A stretch of 64,000 nucleotides of DNA from Nemopilema nomurai (lineage: Eukaryota; Cnidaria; Scyphozoa; Rhizostomeae; Rhizostomatidae): the NCBI GenBank assembly GCA_003864495.1, contig ML133383.1, positions 8,044,880 to 8,108,879 of the forward strand, given 5' to 3'. The notes under the pieces were generated by a model that saw only the letters and a list, made by a program, of their open reading frames with translations, was not told where the DNA came from and made no database searches. The translations under genes and the position numbers were made by a program. Positions 38,301 through 51,500 of this stretch are shown piece by piece (positions within the stretch are counted from its first letter, which is position 1; every line of letters starts with the position of its first letter).

Positions 38301-41072
38301 AAACTATGATATCCTTAAAAACTGTGTATAGGTGTCCATTAGAGAGAAACCTTATATGTATTAAATCAATATTATGTGACAATAATTAAAAATAGAGACA
38401 AATCTTAGGCCCATTTGATGACATTGTGGATCTTTTCAAGAAACGCTTATAATATTCCAAAAAAATTTGGTTTAAACTTATTTACTCACAGGATACTGTA
38501 TGCAAGTTTTTACAGAAAATTTGATATATCGCAACAAAGTTTGATGATACATACCTTCTTCTGTCATCAGTTTTTGCAACTCATCAACTGTCAAAAATCC
38601 TTTAGATTCTTGATCTAGAACCTAACAAAATATTACCAAATGAATCATTTGTATTTCAAATAAATTACATTTCATATGGCCATGTAAAGGACAGTTCTAT
38701 TATGTACTAAAAGCTACTAGAGTTAACTTAGCTGTGGTTGTATGTTTGAAACTTAAACTGTGCTCTTAAATCAGAGTTGTCACCTCATTAAACATTCACA
38801 TAACTGCCCAGACACAACATGAGAACCATTTATTTAAGCTTTGGTTGATGAGAGAAATGTTAGAATCATAGACTTAACAGCTGTTTTTTTTAAATTGATC
38901 ATTTTTATAAAAAAGGGACAAATCAGCAAAATGGCACAAAAATATGCAAACAGTTTCTAGGTATTCAGTAGCTTGCCGATACCAAATTCTTGAATTGAAT
39001 CAAAATCTAGCATTATAAAAAATTATGAATAGATTTAAGTTTCTTTCTTACTGAAAATGCTTTAAGGAGTTGCTCTTCACTTGCAGGTTTGTATCTAAAT
39101 TGAAGGAAAATTAAATTCAACAAAAAATGTTGCTAGTCAATCATAAGTTTTCTACTGACAAACAAGATGCCTTTTAGAGGGGACCCTAAAATATTTTCTT
39201 TGGAAATTATGTGTACAATCAATGAAATTCTTCCAGAAAAGTGTGGCTATGTTCAAAAGTAATTTGTAGTGAAATCAAGTGAAAAATTGAAAATTGCTAG
39301 GAAAATTCACATAAAACTCAAAACTTTCCTTTTTAAGCAGCTTTTTAAATATGTGGTACAGAAACATATATTTAATCTAAATCTTTCATGTTATGCAGCA
39401 TGCATTTTATGCAAAACCCCATGTTTTTGCCATTAAGAAAACAACAAGATGATATAATCACAACATTGTTGAACTATCTATCTTCTAAAAAAATTCATTG
39501 ATCTGCAAGCACCCAGAATTAAAGAAATTTCTTAACTGAAGACAATAAGTGTACTTTGCAGACAAATAATGCCAGACTTTAATACTGCTCTGTCAAATGA
39601 AATGAAATTGAATTATCAATGAATGATCAACCAAATGAAACTTACTTCCTTTCCAAAAGTATCTTCATCATTGCTGGCTCAAACTTTTCAAATCTTATAT
39701 ATCCTGTTGGCTCTTCCTCCTCAACCTGAAAAACAAATTAATTTGATTTGACTTGATTTATTCTACCTTGCTTACAAAGGTATTTTTGGGACACTGAGAA
39801 GCTTAAGCTTATCAAGCAGTGTCCTGGTCCTTCCTCTCAATGCGACCACACCTAGTGATTCTTCATGCCTGGAATTACAGAGGGCTGGCAACTCTCCTCA
39901 CTGTCAGTCTGGGTGAAAGTTTGGTCATGCCAGGGACTAGAACCACATACCCTTGGGTCTGTAGTCAGCGCCTCTAACCTCTGAGCCATACTCCCACTTA
40001 ATAAAAATGAGCTCTACCAAAATAATGCATGAAAAGCATCTTTGATCTATGCATAGGCTTATGAATGATCTACACATGAAACAATGTGGCATGGAAAGAA
40101 AAAGAAACAACAAAACTCATGCAGCAAGTTATTGGGGTGAAAGCATTTATCATTTTGATCTATTGGAAATACATATAGCAATGGCTTTGCATCTTCAAGA
40201 ATTGGTACCTCTGATAAAATGTCACTCAGCTCTCCTTCACTTGGACAGCAATTCAAAGACCTGACAATGGTACCAATTTCCCTAAAAATGATTCACTTTA
40301 ATGAAACCTTCATTACTAGGTTTAGTGATAAATGTATTAATTAAAAATTTGAAATCAGATAAAACCACCAATGAAAATACATTAGTTTCAATCAGGGGTT
40401 AGAAAAATGTATTTCTGGCCCGAAGCATCCAGACCTATATCTCTTTGGAAAAATTACATTTTCTTGTGTTTCAGACCACAATGCTTGTTGGAAGTCAGAA
40501 TGGGGTCAGTTTTTAGAAATTTAGAAAGTTTCTGAAAACTTTTAAAGTACAGCCCATTTTTTCTTTTCTTGCTCTAAACAGAAATAAAAAACGCATTTAA
40601 ATCTCAAGTAGCATGGAGAGGAAAGTTGGGGTATTTTAATCATCTTTTATGCAGCAAATCCCAACACTATCTGCAACAAAGTGGTATCTATCGATTCACA
40701 GCAGGAATGTTTTCGATTATCGTCTCATCTTTGGTGGACGATATTACGATACAACTTCCTCAAGAGTTTCTGACGTCAGAAACTTGAAAAGACCTTTAAC
40801 TTAAATTTTGCTAAACTCAGCTTTATTGATCATTTTTACAAGGTGAAAACCGAATTGATCGTTTTTACAAGGTGGCTCGAAACTCTCTTGTTTTCATATG
40901 AATGCCCCTATGAACACAACAAAAACATCATGAAAGTCAAAACAAGCCTTCATTACCTCACGTCAACTGTTTTATTTGACTCATGGTCAAAAATCTCAAA
41001 TGCGTCTGCAATTCGTTTTTGTAAATCAGCCGTTGTATGTTCTAAATCTGACTTTTCCCTGTCGTCGGCCAT
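35398..41072 (-). CDS. EFCAB2: EF-hand protein EFCAB2 / dynein regulatory complex subunit 8
   Basis: This is DRC8, a small EF-hand subunit of the nexin-dynein regulatory complex of motile cilia and flagella. Six coding exons: 41072-40957, 40281-40209, 39725-39646, 39094-39052, 38621-38555 and 35513-35398. Phases agree; 164 aa plus stop (human 162). It begins MADDREKSDLEHTTADLQKR. EF-hand 1 (FEIFDHESNKTVDVREIG) has acceptable ligands at positions 1, 3, 5, 7, 9 and 12. The second (EEEEPTGYIRFEKF), third (LDQESKGFLTVDEL) and fourth (VDPDKGIVYYKDY) loops are degenerate, as is usual in this family. GEPFTQEEMEEMLSAAVD near the C-terminus is nearly identical to vertebrate DRC8. The intron before the last exon is about 3 kb. 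A hAT MITE sits about 128 bp upstream of the ATG and a SINE lies in intron 2. Confidence 0.95.
35514..38554. other. Long last intron of EFCAB2
   Basis: A 3-kb AT-rich intron. It contains a simple A-rich stretch with ATAA/AATAA units around 37140-37190. A G/C-richer patch at 37640-37720 carries two short overlapping minus-strand frames of no recognisable family. I see no nested gene and no transposon ends. Confidence 0.5.
39765..39997 (-). mobile_element. tRNA-derived SINE in EFCAB2 intron 2
   Basis: Read on the minus strand from about 39997, the sequence begins like a tRNA gene. Box A TGGCTCAGAGG is at 39988-39978 and box B GGTTCTAGTCCC at 39944-39933, spaced as in RNA polymerase III internal promoters. 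The cloverleaf is decayed and lacks a good acceptor stem, so it is not a functional tRNA. About 160 further bases of unique-looking body follow, with a tail rich in AATAAATC. The 3' boundary is approximate. Confidence 0.75.
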
Positions 41073-41199
41073 CTTGCTTTCAACTTCCTAAAAAACAGCC
41101 TAGCAACAAGCCTCGTTACTAAAATGTCTCGCTTTTGATTTCACAAGACTCAGAAACGGACAAGAAAATCAAAAACCATTGCAACGAAAGTGATGAGAA

Positions 41200-41498
41200 C
41201 ATAGGCGCCGACTACGTGGGGGCTTGGGGGCTCGAGCCCCACCTGGGAATTGCTATGGGGGGCTCAGCCCCCCTGGGAATTTCGTTTGAAATCGATCAAA
41301 GAATTGAACTGATGATAACGAAGACCATGATGTTATATCTGTTTTATTAAAATGTTTTGTTTTGTTATTATACATACTACATATGTTGTATTACGTTATT
41401 AAAGCGACAGGTAATTTCTCAACTTCTTAACGTTTTCTAATTTTTTTTTAATTTAAATTTTGAGCCCCCCGTGTGAAAAATAAAAGTCGGCGCCTATG
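41200..41498. mobile_element. hAT-superfamily MITE with perfect 8-bp target duplication
   Basis: A 299-bp element bounded by perfect 14-bp inverted repeats, CATAGGCGCCGACT at the left (41200-41213) and its complement at 41485-41498. It is flanked by an identical octamer, GATGAGAA, at 41192-41199 and 41499-41506. An 8-bp duplication is the hallmark of hAT transposition. Subterminal GGGGGCT/AGCCCC blocks extend the inverted symmetry imperfectly, and CCTGGGAATT occurs twice near the left end. There is no transposase. The perfect ends suggest a relatively recent insertion. Confidence 0.92.
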
Positions 41499-41719
41499 GA
41501 TGAGAAATAAGGGTTTCAAGAAAAATGGCCTTGCCAGACGATGGAAGTGAAATCAATATGTTTCCACGCATTCTTCAAGCTATATTTTAGTGACCGAAAA
41601 GCAAGACACTTCTACAGTGCGATTGTTCAAAATAATGCTAGCCGAAGCATGGTTATATTTAGCAATTACGCTTCACTTTCCTTGTATACGTAGCAAATTG
41701 GTTATTGCATAGCACCTTA

Positions 41720-41848
41720 AGCCCAATCTCTACTAGGCGGGAAATTGTCGAGGCGGAAAGATTTCCTTCTATCTAATTGGCTAATTAAATTGTCTTGTGA
41801 TCCTACTTTTCGCGGAGTGACAATTTTCCGCCTAGTGGAGATTGGGCT
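41720..41848. mobile_element. PIF/Harbinger-like MITE, 129 bp
   Basis: Thirty-base inverted repeats (41720-41749 and 41819-41848) begin AGCCCAATCTC and differ at two positions, leaving only 69 bp between them. A TTA trinucleotide flanks both sides (41717-41719 and 41849-41851), matching the TWA target preference of PIF/Harbinger. A Tc1/mariner-type TA duplication cannot be excluded. Transcribed, it would fold into a long hairpin. Confidence 0.85.
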
Positions 41849-44800
41849 TTAGGTAATCCCCTTGTGTCTCGGATGTTCCGTTTTCGTGACGCAGCACCAT
41901 GCAGCGTTACGCAGCATTCCATTCTTTTGTTGCAGGATTACCACTCATTAGGATTACATCATAATGTGTAATTCGTAGTAACATTTTGTGCTGAGCAATG
42001 CTTTTATGGTTATTTTCCCGTACATACATAAGTATACGTAATTATTTAGATTTAAGAGCAGAGAGTGGAAGGGGAGACGAGGTTGGATACTCGCCCCTTG
42101 AAATCGTAATATGATTTATTATAGATCACCGAGAGTTTTTTTAGTGGAAGCGGAAATTATTTGGATTACAGTCAGAGCCTTAAACGTGGTCGAAGTCAAA
42201 ATAGTTTTCTGTCTAGTATCATTTGACAATCTATTCTTCACTTTACCTTCTAGCAAAATCAGTTAGACGTTAGACGTACAAACACGTTTAGGATGAGATA
42301 GGTTGTGACAGTTAAGTTTTTTACCGAAACTTTGTGCATCACTTTGTGCTTCATGTTCCTAACAGAAATGATGATGAGGCAAAAATCATTAAGCTCAGCA
42401 CAATTCTACATTCTGGTATCCTATGGAGTTTAAGATTAAAATTTAGACAATGAAAGCTTCTCGGTTGATTAGGTTCTCAGCTGATAGCTCAGATTCTCTT
42501 CTTGAAGCCAATCAAGCATTCTAAGTATAACAGACCAAAAGCACGGATTGACTGTGTATGGTGGTGCTCTAAAACAGTCCTTTCCTTAGAAGCTATTGCA
42601 AATGCACAATCATTACAAGAATAATTTTCTTGAAATAGCTAAAGAGAAATGTGGCTTCTTTAAATAGCGTCGATCTCCAGTTCCTTTCAGGAACACTATT
42701 TACCCTTCGTTCAAACTGAGTACACACATTGTATTTTTAGAAGTATAGTTGCCAGGGTTAATGCATGTTCTTGCGGGGTGATGGCACTGATGAACGAGAG
42801 TGTTTGCTGGTTAAAATAATCACGAAGCATGTGTACTTACGTATGACATTTGTGACGAAAGCAAGTAGCAGGTTTCGTTACGGTTACCCTACGAGAACTT
42901 TTGGCAACAGGACATCTTGAAAACAAATAATTACTAGGATAAAATATACAAAAGCTCGACGTTTATTTTACATTCGTGCTAAAGTCATTTACTAGACACC
43001 CGCTCATGCAAATAACAACTCGCGCCTAAAAGCATTACGATTGCTAATGGACACTGCGTTTTCAACATTTTTTTATTCTATTCAAGTTTCAAGCATTAAT
43101 TTGGGAACCGAGAAAGAAGGCGTCACAGCCAGCACACGAAATGGCTGCTAACTCAACTTCAACAGTGACTCACTTTCTTGAATAAGAACTTGCACAATAA
43201 TTGCAAGCCTAGGCTATTCGATATTAGCTTTTGATAAATCTATATTGTAAACTCCAGCTACGTATGACCCTCAGAAGTATTTATCAAATAAGGTTTCTAT
43301 GCCTAGCCAACCTGTTTGCAAAGCTTGGGTGCATCCACTTTCTAAACAGCAAAGATATGTGTTAGGCCAGCAAGGTTATAAAACATCTGAGTCGTGTTTT
43401 AAGTGAAGCTGCAAACGAAAAACGCATTCCCGAACAAAGCAGGCAACAGGTCATAAACTATCGCCTTTAAAATCGCGCGAGGGATCCACCAATTTTTAAA
43501 CACGGCTTCATTGCTTAAATAGCTCAAATTAAATCAATATACGTAAATATCTTGTATTTTAATACTACTGTATCAGACTAACCCTTGCCTATGCTGTTTG
43601 CATTGAATTAGCCATTCAACATATTTTTACTACATTGTGCATCTCTGAAATGATTCAGATTCGAAGGCTTCCTCTGTCAATTACATTTTCCAATTTGGAG
43701 AAAACTGCAGTCAAAGTCGTTTGTCTATAAATGATGGTAAGTATAAGTAGAAAAATTAAATGTTAGATTAGGCTTCGCTTTTTGAGGTTTGATTAACGAT
43801 TATTCATTAAGAAACTTGTCACTCTTGTTATCACGATGGCAAATCGATTAAGTACCAGATTTTTTATTAATTTTGAAACAATACGGTGTTAAATTGCTCT
43901 TAAACTTAAATTATTGTTTTCGCATCGATTTCGTTTTCTATGATCATCTCGTCCATTCACGTAACAATAACCATTGGAATGACTCTAAATTTACTTTATC
44001 AAAGCCATTATGGAATTATCTGTTACAAGAGGATTGCTATAGAAGCAAATGAAAGTAACAACTACAAATCCCCCATTTTAGCCGCGTGTTTGCTTAGAAG
44101 CCAGGAAAAATTATCATTTACCTATGTAACAAAGTCCTTGACTTTTGCAAACATGTTTAATGAGGACTTGAGATACATTGTGTTTTCGACTCGAAGCTAG
44201 ATTATATGTCATTTTTTGCAGCTGCATCAGAATTTTCAGCTTGACTGAGCGTACCTCACACCTGCACATGAAAAGATCTGAACCGAACTAACTTCTGTTT
44301 ATGAAGCTAACAAAACGACCTTTATTAAAGAATTACAGCGAAATGTGCATTAAAACAGTAAAACTCACTGGAGCGCTGGAATTCTCTTTGATGTTAGCTT
44401 GCTAAACACAACATTACTGCAGCAGAAGGGATTGCAGATACTGTGGGAATAAGCGGCTTCCATTATCGCACAGTTTACTAATGGCGAGGAGTAAATGGAA
44501 ATTTGACGAGAAGGACCCAAATATTTGAGCTTAAACTAAACAACATACTGGATCTATTTAAGACAATGATTGAGCGCAAGAAAAAGATTAATGGCATAGA
44601 CACATCTACGCAAATCTAAAAGCTTCTTTGTTTACAGCAAGAGTCCACGTTAGTAACGGCCAAACGTGAAAAAGGGAATCAAGGAAGATGGCCGGCAGTG
44701 AAAAGCTCTGAATAAGGAATACCTACGTTAAACGTTTATTCAGTTATACTGAATAAGGCTACATTTACTGGGCATCGGAAAATACGCGTGAGAGGTACCA

Positions 44801-45542
44801 GAAACTGTGAATGATAAAAAATATCCGCTTCTACTAACGCATTCACGCCACTACCAATCATTGCCTTGCATCATGCGTTTGCATTAGGTATAGAGTTACT
44901 GGCAACAGACATGAAGTGGCTACTGTCAACAAAGAAATCTTGTGGGAACTCAACGAAGGATTTCCCATAATCAAAGGCAAGTTTCACCTTAACTTACAGA
45001 TATCTTTTAATTTTCAGCAAGTGTACTAAAATTTTGTCATTGATATTTGATTGTAATCTTTCAAGGATACCAATAAAACAGATCATTCAACAGGGCCATC
45101 TTCGATTAGTGCGTATAAATATTAGGCAAACTATTTGGAAACAAATGAATAAATTTATTACTAAATGGAAACTACAAATATTAAAGAATTCGTAGATCGG
45201 GAAAATCATCGAGCCCGATCATAAAAAAGCTAAAAACAAAATTAGTTATTTAGCAAATTAGGAAATACGCATTTGGAGAAATTCCTGTCCAAACATTGAA
45301 CACAAAACGAATCTAACGGGCGAAAATTCACGTTCTTCGTCATAAAAGAGGCAAATTTACTTCAAATGATTCATTGAGTGCTGTTGGGCAAACACCGTTT
45401 TCTCTTTATACGACAGATCTGAAGAATTTATAGTAGAACAATTCAGGATATGTTCTACCTTAATCGAGATATAATCACTGAAAACATTGCATAATTCAAC
45501 AAGAACGAAGTGCAAATTATTTCAATATACAATTGTCATTAC

Positions 45543-48500
45543 CTATACAAAACTACCACCATTGCTGATATCGTTTAGCTCGGAATCCTCCTGCGCATCA
45601 AGGTCCGACATGTCCTCGTCCTGGTCCATAGTTGCCTCGGTTTCGTCAAGGGTAAAAGGAGGCGGGTTGAAATCATCGTCCTCCTCCTGAATGTATCTCG
45701 CCTCTTTTATCATACTGTTGGCACCTTGTGGATCTAAGCTCATGGCCCAGGAAAAGTTCATTTGAGCCAAATGTGCCTGGCCAAGCTTTCTATAAATCTG
45801 CAAGGGGAAAGGTCGTTTTGGAATACATTGATGTGGAAAACAGGATAGCAAAGACGCCGTGGAGTCTTGTTACATGAGAATGCAGCTGTTTGTTAGTTCA
45901 TTAAAGAGAAAGCACCTGACAATTTTGGCGTCACTTTACAGCTGGAGCGAATTCAGTGGATAAATGACCAAGACACTAAATTATCCGACTTGATAAAGCT
46001 AGCAATTTGCCTGATTAAACTGATGCCGATTATAAGCAAAACTGTCCCACGTATTGAAAGCTATGTGCAATAGAACATGAATTATGATAACCCATCTTCA
46101 TTCTCGCCACCAGGGTCACTGTCATCATCATCGCTGCACTCGTTAACAATAGGGCTACGTCACTGGAACACGAACCTGCTTATCATACCTGCTGCCCGCC
46201 TGTAGCCCCATTCGCGGCTGGGCCACCTTGCTACCAATTTTTGCATAGCAAAACATCACATTTATCGTATTATCCATTCACTACAGAAGCCCCTGTTATT
46301 TTCAATAATTAATAATTCATTACTTCTACTGTGGAAAAACGGAAGTCATGCAACTCACCTTTCCAAACAGAAAATACACCAATGCTTCTCTTGGCACGAT
46401 TTTCCTTAATTCTTCCAATTCACTCAGTGCTTCCTAAATAGCACCAAACTTCATTACTGCTTCAATATGATAAACTTTATTAATTGCAAATCATAGCTAA
46501 AGTACACACCTAGCTTATAAATGCCAAGAAACTCGTCAAAATTAAAGACCAAATTCATAACAAGTGGAGCTGAGATATTGTCGAGCATGTTTCTAGACAT
46601 TCTTTTTGCAGCTCTCATCCGACCTGACAATATGGAGATCAGTACAGCAATAAAAACCGAAAACATCTGCTAGCCGTGGTCTGTTATTTTTCCACCGAAC
46701 AAGAATGAAGTTGAATCGACCAGGAAACACAATGCCCCAAAAATGAGCTTATACTTGGGCTGTATTTCATTGACTTGCACCTTTTTAATATAAAAGCAAT
46801 TATAATCTAGTCATGTTCCTTCATGAACAATTAAGATATACAAAGGCACCATCTTAATTTCTGGCTCTACTGGTGAATAACATAGGTTAAAACTGGTAAA
46901 ACAGACTTCAATTAATGTCTAAAGTCGAAGCTTTCAGTCCGTAGATACATGCCAGCAATCGATCTTGAATCAAGCGTCGGTTCTGTTTCGAAAACATTCC
47001 AAATGCGTGTACATTGCTTAAATTCGTGCATTTTCAACAAACAATTAAGGATTGACTTAATTTGACGTTTCCAGGCGTCGATGTGAGTCAAAAAGTCTGA
47101 TCAACGATGTCAAAATCGTTCCTAATGTTCTGCCCATTGTGAAATGTCTTAGCCTGCATGTTACCAGTTTAAGGCATTCATCTCGTACTTAAAATGGAGA
47201 ATACTGAAACTAAATCACATTTTTCTTTAGGGAAAGAATCATGAACTCGATCATTTTAGAATTACACATACCTCATAACGATCGAGAGTGTAGAGGAACG
47301 AAGCTTTGTGGTATTTACAGAGTGCATTTTTCGGCATAAAGTGCAGAGCTTTGTTAACTGTTTTCAACGCTTGATGTGGCTTTTTCATCGCATGCTGAGT
47401 CTGCAGAAAAGCAAAGATCCATTAAATAAAATAAAAATGTCTACCACTACTGGCTGAAGCCACCTTTCAGTACAAGCCAAAAGATGTTCAGTACAAGCAA
47501 AAAGATATTAGCAATACAAAATGAAGATGACCTCATAATTATTGCATGCCGTTTATTCTGGATTTCTTTGACATAAAGAATATAATGAACAGATGGATTT
47601 AACAGCCAGCATTCAGAACAGGGGGAGGTTTCTTCTTAACATGACTTTCTCCGGTTCGCATTGCAATATTGCTACGAGCACAACGCCTGTTCGTTCTAAA
47701 GGATATTCACGCAGGAGATATTTCTGTGTACAAATTTGCAAAAAGGATAGGGCTGTCACCTTATTCTTTAATGCATAAAGCTTCCCTGGAGTTCAACTTG
47801 AGCCTAACCATAACACCTAGCTGGGCTTTTTACTTATTTTGACCCCCAAAATGTGCCTTGAACCAGGTTTTTTCCAGATTCATTTATGATCTGATCTGGC
47901 AGATTGGACATGATAAAAAAGGCTTCCCATTATAACAACCTGCGAGATTAGTAAATTTCCACAAAATGCCAGAATGCATTTCTCTGCTAAACTGATAAGC
48001 TGCTCAAGACCTGATTAACTGATGCATAGGCACACAAAACAGTTGAAATAAAATGATTTGCATGAATTTGCTATGAAAACTAAATAACATCGAAGGAGAA
48101 AGAATGAAAACACAACCACAGTGGCAAAAGTCTAACTATATATCGGTGAAAACCAAGGCCTAGTTCTCCCAATAAGTTCCTTTAGCTAAATTGAACAAAT
48201 TGACAATACAAAGAATGCTGTGATTTTGGCCTTGCATTCCGCATGCACTAGTGCGGTCTCCTTTGGCCTTTTATTTCCTAATTCAGTTATCTCCTAATTC
48301 TATTTTCAAAATAGAGTTCCAGAGTCATTTATTAATTAAATTTGCTGATGAAATGGAGAATTAATGACATAATCTTACTCTATACAGCTTTAAATGCTAC
48401 AATTAGCTGTCTTTACTTCAGCAATAGTCATTCAGAGTAAAACTCACAAAAACATAGAACAAACCATGGCATTGGAAATTGGAGTTAAAGTCTTCAATCA

Positions 48501-51500
48501 CATCTTTAGAAAACAAGTCACCAATTATGTTGCATGAATTTATAAAAGAACTGTTTAAAAATAGCTTGTGGCTACCTTATCTTGTTGTTTCCTGAAAAAA
48601 GCATTTACATGGAAATCAAGTTTGAATGGGATTTGCACAATGGAAATGAGTATAAATAACAGCCCTACCACTGCCAAATGGCACAAGAGGACCGAGTGCT
48701 TGGGGTTGATCTGCAGGGACCTGAGGAAGTGCTTCTCCGCAATGTGGTAGTTTTCCTGCTTGTAGCAGATCATGGCGATGCCGTACCACGCGTTGTAGCG
48801 CCTGCTGTCCAGACGAATCGAAGTGCGGAAGCAGGACATGCCCTTGTCCAGTTCCTCGGTGAGCACGTATTCGTGGCCTAATAGTGTGTAGGCGTAAGTG
48901 AAGTCCGGATCTAGTTGAATCGCTCTTTGCAAAAACTTGATGGCCGAATCGTGCTCCTTCTGCAAGCTAAAGCAATTGCCCATGGCACACCAGGCCTGTG
49001 GGGGAAGACAAAAAAGTTAGCTAGTCTTTAGGCGTAAGTCATATTAACATAAGCTCTCAAGGTCGGTACATTGAGCAGGAGTAAATGTTTCCAGTTCGTA
49101 GATCATGTTAGCTGCATTGAGCGTGACTGTTAGAATTGCTACTGGCTTACTGTTCACAATTATTCTTTATTAGATTGGCAATTGTAAGAGGAATAATAAT
49201 ATGTAATAATAACTGTAAGCATTTGCATTTCGAAGGATATACATTCATTAACATACATTTGCACATCACACGATCACTAAATAACACACATTAATGTGGC
49301 AATGTAACAGTAAAGATAATAATAATAATAAGAATGATAATAGAACAACAAAAGAACATGCATTTCATGAGTGCCAAAGTACCATCAGCGTCAGCATTTT
49401 ATTCATTAAAGTATGCCTACTGCGCACTTAATAACAACCAAACTAGACAAAATGCTGTGAATGCAGTTTTATAAAGTTATAACAATAATACCAAAAAATT
49501 GTCATTACAACTATTGCAACTGCACCAATTAACGTATTTAGACATTAAATGCGAATCTCTCTTAAATAGGTAACTGACAGGCCTAGTTACGCTTGAAGAT
49601 TAAAGATCAGTGTGTGTTTTTTATGCAGATAATATAGTGCACCGTTTGAGTTATTGTAGTGGTTGGTTTTGTTATGATATAAGTAATTATTATGATATTT
49701 TGTTATAATATTTTTTGTTGATAGGCATTTCGTGAAATGAATCAGGTGAATTTCCAGAGATTCACAGAGAGCTGATAAAAAGGTTAACGAGTTTAATATT
49801 GCGGTAACCGAAAGAAAGGTTCTTGAATGATAATAATAATAATAATAAGAATGATTATAGTAATAATAAGTATGATTATATTTGTAATACCAATACTGAT
49901 AATAATGATGATGTCGGTTGTATTGGTTTGCCAACGTAGTTGCTACTAGTATATGCTAAAGCCCCGGCCAAACTCTTCCGACATTTCACTGGACAGCGCT
50001 CGGCATTTTGTCGAATCAAATGTTGAGAGCGTTTGGCCAACTTGTCGACTGTTCTTGAGCCTTGTCGAGCGTTGGCGAGAGCGTTTGGCCAGGTTCTCGA
50101 CATTCTGCTCGACTTTTGTGAATCAACGCATGCGCAATATGCAATATCTGAATTTTGCCCACCCAAAGTTATGTTTATTTTGTTTCGTGATATCTTCGGA
50201 TTTCTGTTTTTTGTTTCGAATAATTCTGAAAATGGAAAGTTGCAGTCAATTCGACCTCACTTACGATGAACGTTCAGATATCTACAAAGAAGGACAGATC
50301 AATGCTAGCTCTTCAAGCAGCGACGAAGGGGAATTCGAGGGCCTTGATGAGTGAAAGTCAAGTGAAATGTCGATAGCGTTTGGCCGGGGCTTTAGGCACC
50401 GATCTTTTTGAGAATCGTATGTCGATTTACAAATTTGGACGCCTTCATTTCATTTGAGAGTGGATAGGTAATAGATTTTACACCATAACTCGTACATCCC
50501 ACAACGTGGCAAGCTAGAGCTTCAGCTCTTCAAAAGTAATAGCTAGTAGTCGCTATAAAACGGAACACTTCGATTAAGACAGGACACTAATTGAAAACTC
50601 TTAGTAAGGTTTAAGTGCCAACAGCCTTGTGAAATGAAAGTGAGTCGAAGTACATTCCTAGGTCTTTGCCTGGAAGGCGCGTGATGACTATTTGGGTTAT
50701 GGCGATGAGGCCTTGAACTCTGTTTGTTTTCGCGTAAGGCAATCAACTACACTTCAATTGTACATGCCGGGCTTTGTCTGGGTAAACTAAAGCATCGATA
50801 TATTACGCTCACATTGTTGAAATAAGACACGAGCCAAAAACAGCCACATTGGATGACAATAGCACAGGACGGTGTTTTGGCAACATAACCTCGTTGAAAC
50901 AACGCCCGAATACATGTAAATCCTGGTCGACAATACGATCTCATTGTTTCATACGATTTCCTATGAGTTTGTGCCGCCCATACTAATCTCGCAATGAATT
51001 CGTCTTTGACTAAGCTAGCCTCGTAAAGAATTCGGCTATCAGCCGGCAGTGATCGTCAACGTTCAACGTTGTAAAGAGATTCTTCGATGCTTTTAGGCTG
51101 GACGAGCTGCATAATGGAAATGGTTTGCGAGCACTCCTCCTACTAAAAACAAGCTAGGGCCAACTCAACACGGACGCAACAACAGGTTGGAACCTACAGG
51201 TACCGGTAAGAAACATTTCTTTTCATTGTGTAAGCATGACTTCGTATAGCAATATGACCCTCTTGCTACAGTTATCTCGCCAAAAAATAGTCGAGTTGGC
51301 TTTAAATGCTTCTTAGAGAAATCGTTCACGCATCCTACTAAATTGTGAACACACGCCTGGTAGAGGGAACGTACTGGCAATATCTGAATATTCTTTACGT
51401 GTCTGGCTTTCAACTTTTAATAAAAGTCAACTATGGACTTCAATATAGGGGGGCTTGTGGCAAACTTTACTAAGAATTATCATAGCAAACTTGTCCTTCA

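Larger units (their letters stand above)
41073..45542. other. Gene-poor 4.5-kb spacer between EFCAB2 and CDC27
   Basis: It holds the EFCAB2 promoter side, two MITEs (41200-41498 and 41720-41848) and, at the right, the CDC27 3' UTR. A minus-strand AATAAA at 45154-45159 is a candidate CDC27 poly(A) signal about 385 bases past the stop. Between 41900 and 45100 the sequence is AT-rich. Only short frames occur (for example 43940-44200, plus), with no family signature. Confidence 0.45.

Noticed and set aside
39925..39997. tRNA gene on the minus strand
   Set aside because: A and B boxes are present, but the acceptor stem does not pair and a SINE body follows, so it is a tRNA-derived SINE head.
46190..46231. 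Possible extra CDC27 exon with a GTATGATA donor
   Set aside because: Neighbouring exons join in phase without it and the joined protein (FGK then IYRKLGQ) matches human APC3 directly.
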